From Oligoflexia bacterium (lineage in GTDB: Bacteria > Bdellovibrionota > Bdellovibrionia > Bdellovibrionales > UBA1609): 8,455 nucleotides of DNA. A program made the translations under genes and the position numbers. The stretch is taken from the NCBI GenBank assembly GCA_026914095.1, contig JAPPIY010000284.1, positions 1-8,455 of the forward strand. Reading direction: 5' to 3'. How positions within the stretch are numbered: the first letter of the stretch is position 1; every line of letters begins with the position of its first letter. Positions 5,545 through 8,455 of this stretch are shown here, one piece after another. The notes beneath the pieces are model-generated. The model did no database searches. It was not told where the DNA came from and saw only the letters and a program-made list of their open reading frames with translations.

Positions 5545-7497
5545 ATGGACTTTGATAAAAATGAACTCATGACACCAGAAAACAATTTTTTTAATAGGCG
5601 CAGTTCTCAAATTCCTCAAGATTCTTTAGAAGATAAATGGGAATCCGCTAAATTTTCTTACAAGTTGGTCAATCCTTCCAATAGAAAAAAATTTGATATC
5701 ATTGTAGTGGGAGCCGGTTTAGCAGGAGCCAGCGCCTCAGCCAGTTTAGGAGAAATGGATTACAGGGTTAAAGTTTTTGTTATTCATGACAGCCCAAGAA
5801 GAGCGCATTCTATTTCAGCGCAGGGAGGAATCAATGCCGCTAAAAACTATAAAAATGACGGAGATTCTGTCCAAAGGCTTTTTTATGACACAATTAAAGG
5901 AGGGGATTTTAGAGCGCGTGAAGCCAATGTGTATCGCTTAGCCCAAGTTTCAGGAAATATTATAGATCAATGTGTGGCTCAGGGAGTTCCCTTTGCCAGA
6001 GAGTATGGAGGCTTGCTGGCCAACCGCTCCTTTGGGGGAGCTCAACTGTCCAGAACCTTTTATGCAAGGGGCCAGACAGGGCAACAGCTTTTATTAGGAG
6101 CTTACGGGGCTTTAATGAGACAGGTGAAAAGAGGAGCTGTCCAGCTTTTCACTCAGCATGAAATGCTCAATTTAGCAGTGGAAAATCAAAGGGCCCAGGG
6201 AATTGTCGTCCGCGACCTTATCACGGGAGAGATAAAAAGCTTTAAAGCGGACGCGGTTTTATTAGCGACAGGAGGCTATAGCAATGCCTTTTACCTTTCT
6301 ACAAACGCTATGAATTCAAATGTCACAGCCAGCTGGCGCTGTCATAAAAAGGGGGCTTTATTCGCTAACCCTTCTTTTGCGCAAATTCACCCCACCTGCA
6401 TCCCTCAAAGCGGAGAGGGACAGTCCAAATTAACTTTAATGTCTGAATCGTTAAGAAATGATGGAAGAGTCTGGGTTCCTTTAAAAAAAGGAGATTCCCG
6501 ACCTCCTCAAAACATCCTAGAAGAAGAAAGAGATTATTACTTAGAGAGGATTTATCCTGCGTTCGGCAATCTGGTTCCAAGGGATGTCGCTTCCAGACAA
6601 GCTAAATTCCAAGTGGATAAAGGACATGGTGTGGAAGGAAAGTCAGCGGTTTATTTAGATTTCTCAACGGCCATAAAAAGCCAAGGGGAAAAAACAATTG
6701 CTGAAAGATATGGAAATTTATTTAATATGTACGAAAGAATCACAGGGGAAAACCCTTATAAAACCCCTATGCGTATCTACCCTGCGGTTCATTATACCAT
6801 GGGAGGGCTTTGGGTGGATTACAACTTAGAAAGCTCTGTCAAAGGTTTGTTTGTTTTAGGAGAGGCCAATTTTTCAGACCATGGAGCCAACCGTTTAGGG
6901 GCCTCGGCTCTCATGCAAGGCTTAGCTGACGGTTATTTTATTATTCCCTATAGTTTAGGGCACTTTTTAGCCACTCAGCCAAAAAATGATTTTAAAACAA
7001 CCGTTTTTAAACAAGCTGAAGAGGAAACAAAAGACTATCAACAAAAATTGCTGAATTTAAAAGGCTCGCAAACAGTGGATCAAATTCATAAAAAACTGGG
7101 AAAAATCCTTTGGGAGTATGTAGGCATGGTTAAAGATAGAGAAGGTCTAGTGAAAGCGCAAAAACAAATCCGAAAGCTGAGAGAAGAGTTTTGGGCAGAA
7201 GCTTTTGTTTCGGGGGAATCGAATTATAAAAATCAAGAGTTAGAAAAAGCAGGGCGGGTAGCCGATTTTTTAGAGCTGGGAGAGCTTATGGCAAAAGACG
7301 CTTTAAATCGGGAAGAATCCTGCGGCTGTCATTTTCGCGCTGAGTATCAAACTCCAGACAATGAAGCTCAAAGAAATGATAAAGACTTTTGTCATGTTTC
7401 CGCCTGGGAGATAGACAAATCCGACATGTCATGGAGCCTGCATAAAGAGCAACTTGCCTTTGAAGAAATTAAATTAAGCGAAAGGAACTATAAATAA
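5545..7497 (+). CDS. sdhA: Succinate dehydrogenase/fumarate reductase flavoprotein subunit
   Basis: The catalytic subunit, which interconverts succinate and fumarate using covalent FAD and hands electrons to SdhB. The 650 residues fit the Bacteroides/B. subtilis-type family. Visible are the dinucleotide motif VVGAGLAGASAS (Gly56, Gly58, Gly61), His88 in HSISAQGG as the FAD attachment residue, REYGG, IHPTCIP with a substrate-site histidine, RDVASRQAK, HYTMGGLWVDY, GEANFSDHGANRLGASALMQG (FAD-binding) and the C-terminal SCGCHFRAEYQTPDNEA block. Homology to the family is clear from about residue 23 (IPQDSLEDKW); the first 20 residues look extra. No ribosome site precedes ATG 5545 or the alternative ATG 5569. 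sdhB follows after 2 bases. The direction of the reaction in the cell cannot be told from sequence. Confidence 0.96.
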   Translation: MDFDKNELMTPENNFFNRRSSQIPQDSLEDKWESAKFSYKLVNPSNRKKFDIIVVGAGLAGASASASLGEMDYRVKVFVIHDSPRRAHSISAQGGINAAKNYKNDGDSVQRLFYDTIKGGDFRAREANVYRLAQVSGNIIDQCVAQGVPFAREYGGLLANRSFGGAQLSRTFYARGQTGQQLLLGAYGALMRQVKRGAVQLFTQHEMLNLAVENQRAQGIVVRDLITGEIKSFKADAVLLATGGYSNAFYLSTNAMNSNVTASWRCHKKGALFANPSFAQIHPTCIPQSGEGQSKLTLMSESLRNDGRVWVPLKKGDSRPPQNILEEERDYYLERIYPAFGNLVPRDVASRQAKFQVDKGHGVEGKSAVYLDFSTAIKSQGEKTIAERYGNLFNMYERITGENPYKTPMRIYPAVHYTMGGLWVDYNLESSVKGLFVLGEANFSDHGANRLGASALMQGLADGYFIIPYSLGHFLATQPKNDFKTTVFKQAEEETKDYQQKLLNLKGSQTVDQIHKKLGKILWEYVGMVKDREGLVKAQKQIRKLREEFWAEAFVSGESNYKNQELEKAGRVADFLELGELMAKDALNREESCGCHFRAEYQTPDNEAQRNDKDFCHVSAWEIDKSDMSWSLHKEQLAFEEIKLSERNYK

Positions 7498-7499
7498 AA

Positions 7500-8249
7500 A
7501 TGGAATTTCAACTTAAAGTTTGGAGGCAAAAAGGGCCTAAAGAAAAAGGCTTTTTCCAAAATATCCCGATTAGAGACATTTCAGCGGACATGTCTTTTTT
7601 AGAAATGCTTGATCTCGTCAATGAAATTTTAATTTTAAATAAAAAGGAGCCTATTGCCTTTGATCATGACTGCCGGGAGGGAATCTGCGGAGCTTGCGGC
7701 TTTATGATCAATGGCTCCGCCCATGGCCCTAATCCCGCTATCACAATCTGTCAATTGTATATGAGAGAATTTAAAAATGGCTCAGAAATTTGGATTGAGC
7801 CTTTTCGCGCAAAAGCCTTCCCTATTATTAAAGACTTAATTGTAGATCGCTCCGCTTTTGACCGCATTCAGCAAGGAGGCGGTTTCATTTCTGTCAATAC
7901 AGGCTCTGCTCCTCCAGCCAACACCTTTCCTATCCCTAAAACAAAAGCGGATCAAGCTTTTGCCAGCGCTTTGTGTATCGGCTGTGGAGCTTGTGTCGCC
8001 AGTTGTCCTAACTCTTCAGCCAGTTTATTTACATCAGCCAGAATTTCCCATTTTTCAAAACTGCCGCAAGGCCAAGCGGAAAAGGAAAGCCGTGTATTAA
8101 GTATGGTCAAACAAATGGATAAAGAATCTTTTGGCTCTTGCTCTCACACCGGAGCCTGTTCTGTCAGCTGTCCTAAAGAAATCAGCTTGAAAACAATAGC
8201 GGAAATGCACAGTGAATGGAGAAAAGCTGTTTTTAAAAAACAGCAATAA
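7500..8249 (+). CDS. sdhB: Succinate dehydrogenase/fumarate reductase iron-sulfur subunit
   Basis: It carries electrons between the flavin of SdhA and the hemes/quinone of SdhC. The 249 residues hold three cluster motifs. The [2Fe-2S] site uses Cys58, Cys63, Cys66 (CREGICGACG) and Cys84. The [4Fe-4S] site uses Cys159, Cys162, Cys165 (CIGCGACVASCP). The [3Fe-4S] site has Cys214, Cys220 and Cys224 (CSHTGACSVSCP), with Cys169 belonging to one of the last two clusters in the usual crossed pattern. All cluster cysteines are present, so the protein should be functional. Its ATG is 2 bases after the sdhA stop, with only AAAGGA at 7481-7486 as a somewhat distant ribosome site; coupling to sdhA is likely. 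Its stop codon runs into a terminator stem. Confidence 0.96.
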   Translation: MEFQLKVWRQKGPKEKGFFQNIPIRDISADMSFLEMLDLVNEILILNKKEPIAFDHDCREGICGACGFMINGSAHGPNPAITICQLYMREFKNGSEIWIEPFRAKAFPIIKDLIVDRSAFDRIQQGGGFISVNTGSAPPANTFPIPKTKADQAFASALCIGCGACVASCPNSSASLFTSARISHFSKLPQGQAEKESRVLSMVKQMDKESFGSCSHTGACSVSCPKEISLKTIAEMHSEWRKAVFKKQQ

Positions 8250-8280
8250 AAAAGGCTGGTTAGAACACCAGCCTTTTTTA
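8248..8280 (+). terminator. Strong intrinsic terminator, probably two-way
   Basis: AAAAAAGGCTGGT (8248-8260) pairs perfectly with ACCAGCCTTTTTT (8267-8279) over 13 bp around a 6-base loop, with a T run on the exit side. The stem begins inside the sdhB stop codon. Because the other arm is A-rich, the minus strand also reads as stem plus T run, so it could stop the convergent repeat-protein gene whose stop codon is at 8295-8297. Confidence 0.9.
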
Positions 8281-8294
8281 TCAGCGCTCAACAT

Positions 8295-8455
8295 CTAGCG
8301 TCTTTTTCTGCGGCTTGCTTTTTTGCGAGTCGTTTTTTTACGACTGACCTTTTTACGGCTTGCTTTTTTGCGAGTCGTTTTTTTACGACTGGCCTTTTTA
8401 CGGCTTGCTTTTTTGCGAGTCGTTTTTTTACGACTGACCTTTTTACGGCTTGCTT
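8295..8455 (-). CDS. C-terminal part of a Lys/Arg-repeat histone-like protein (cut by window edge)
   Basis: The minus strand stays open from the right edge to a TAG at 8295-8297, giving 52 residues. They consist of three copies of a 15-residue unit, ASRKK-(V/A)SRKK-TTRKK, followed by ASRRKRR at the end. Nearly all residues are Arg, Lys, Ser, Thr or Ala, like the tails of bacterial histone H1-like proteins (such as chlamydial Hc2), which bind and compact DNA. The start and any folded domain are outside the window, so this is a family-level guess. The frame is chosen because the three 5-residue sub-units differ mainly at third codon positions (AGC/AGT, CGT/CGC, AAG/AAA). Another minus-strand frame is also open but gives a less regular peptide. 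Confidence 0.7.
   Translation of the reverse strand, partial: ASRKKVSRKKTTRKKASRKKASRKKTTRKKASRKKVSRKKTTRKKASRRKRR
8312..8455 (-). repeat. 45-bp tandem repeat inside the basic-protein gene
   Basis: Units begin at 8312, 8357 and 8402, with a partial fourth at 8447, exactly 45 bp apart. They are identical except for one base (gacc versus ggcc, Val versus Ala in the protein). The array continues past the window edge. Being a multiple of three, copy changes would lengthen or shorten the basic tail without a frameshift. Confidence 0.92.

Noticed and set aside
6365..6580. Minus-strand open frame inside sdhA
   Set aside because: It is antisense to strongly conserved sdhA sequence and has no features of its own.
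7858..8100. Plus-strand open frame inside sdhB
   Set aside because: It overlaps the Fe-S cluster region in another frame, where conservation explains the open reading.
8097..8294. Minus-strand open frame over the sdhB end and terminator
   Set aside because: It would be translated through the strong terminator stem and lies antisense to the sdhB cluster motifs.
8312..8455. Regular 45-bp units that might suggest a CRISPR array
   Set aside because: The units are back to back with no variable spacers and read as an in-frame basic peptide.
8296..8455. Alternative minus-strand frame of the tandem repeat (KQAVKRSVVKKRLAK units)
   Set aside because: It is also open, but the 15-base sub-units vary at third positions of the other frame, which also gives a simple regular peptide.

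Overview
The window is AT-rich chromosomal DNA from a Gram-negative (diderm) bacterium. A lipobox lipoprotein and a secreted protein ending in an aromatic residue, as outer-membrane barrels do, both point to an outer membrane. The succinate dehydrogenase/fumarate reductase is the C-A-B type with one diheme membrane subunit (Bacteroides / B. subtilis-like, menaquinone type). Together with the low GC and a Lys/Arg-repeat histone-like protein, this would fit a predatory or host-associated lineage such as Bdellovibrionota. That placement is inference only; no rRNA or marker gene is present to settle it.

Layout. 1-341: non-coding DNA with a candidate promoter and a decayed repeat copy. 342-806: small lipoprotein. 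807-987: gap filled by another decayed repeat copy. 988-2958: two closely spaced plus-strand genes, an NAD-dependent sugar-nucleotide epimerase and a Sua5-type threonylcarbamoyl-AMP synthase. 2959-3479: 520 bp without a gene, packed with nested inverted repeats. 3480-4097: minus-strand exported protein, probably an outer-membrane barrel. 4146-4321: a compact MITE-like element in the divergent intergenic region. 4536-8249: sdhC, then a 340-bp gap holding another MITE-like element with a REP-type hairpin, then sdhA and sdhB two bases apart, closed by a strong terminator. 8295 to the right edge: the C-terminal end of a minus-strand gene made of 15-residue basic repeats, cut by the window edge.

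How it works together. SdhC, SdhA and SdhB form one membrane enzyme: FAD on SdhA, three Fe-S clusters on SdhB, and two b hemes plus the quinone site on SdhC. The epimerase (surface sugar synthesis) and Sua5 (tRNA t6A modification) look like neighbours that share a transcript rather than a pathway.

No new multi-gene system is evident. The unusual content is non-coding: at least two families of small inverted-repeat elements. One family has a fresh-looking copy in the sdhC-sdhA gap and two diverged copies near the left end. The other is a single element with 27-bp ends and a 6-bp target duplication. Also notable are a hairpin that buries the sdhC ribosome binding site and the in-frame repeat protein at the right edge.
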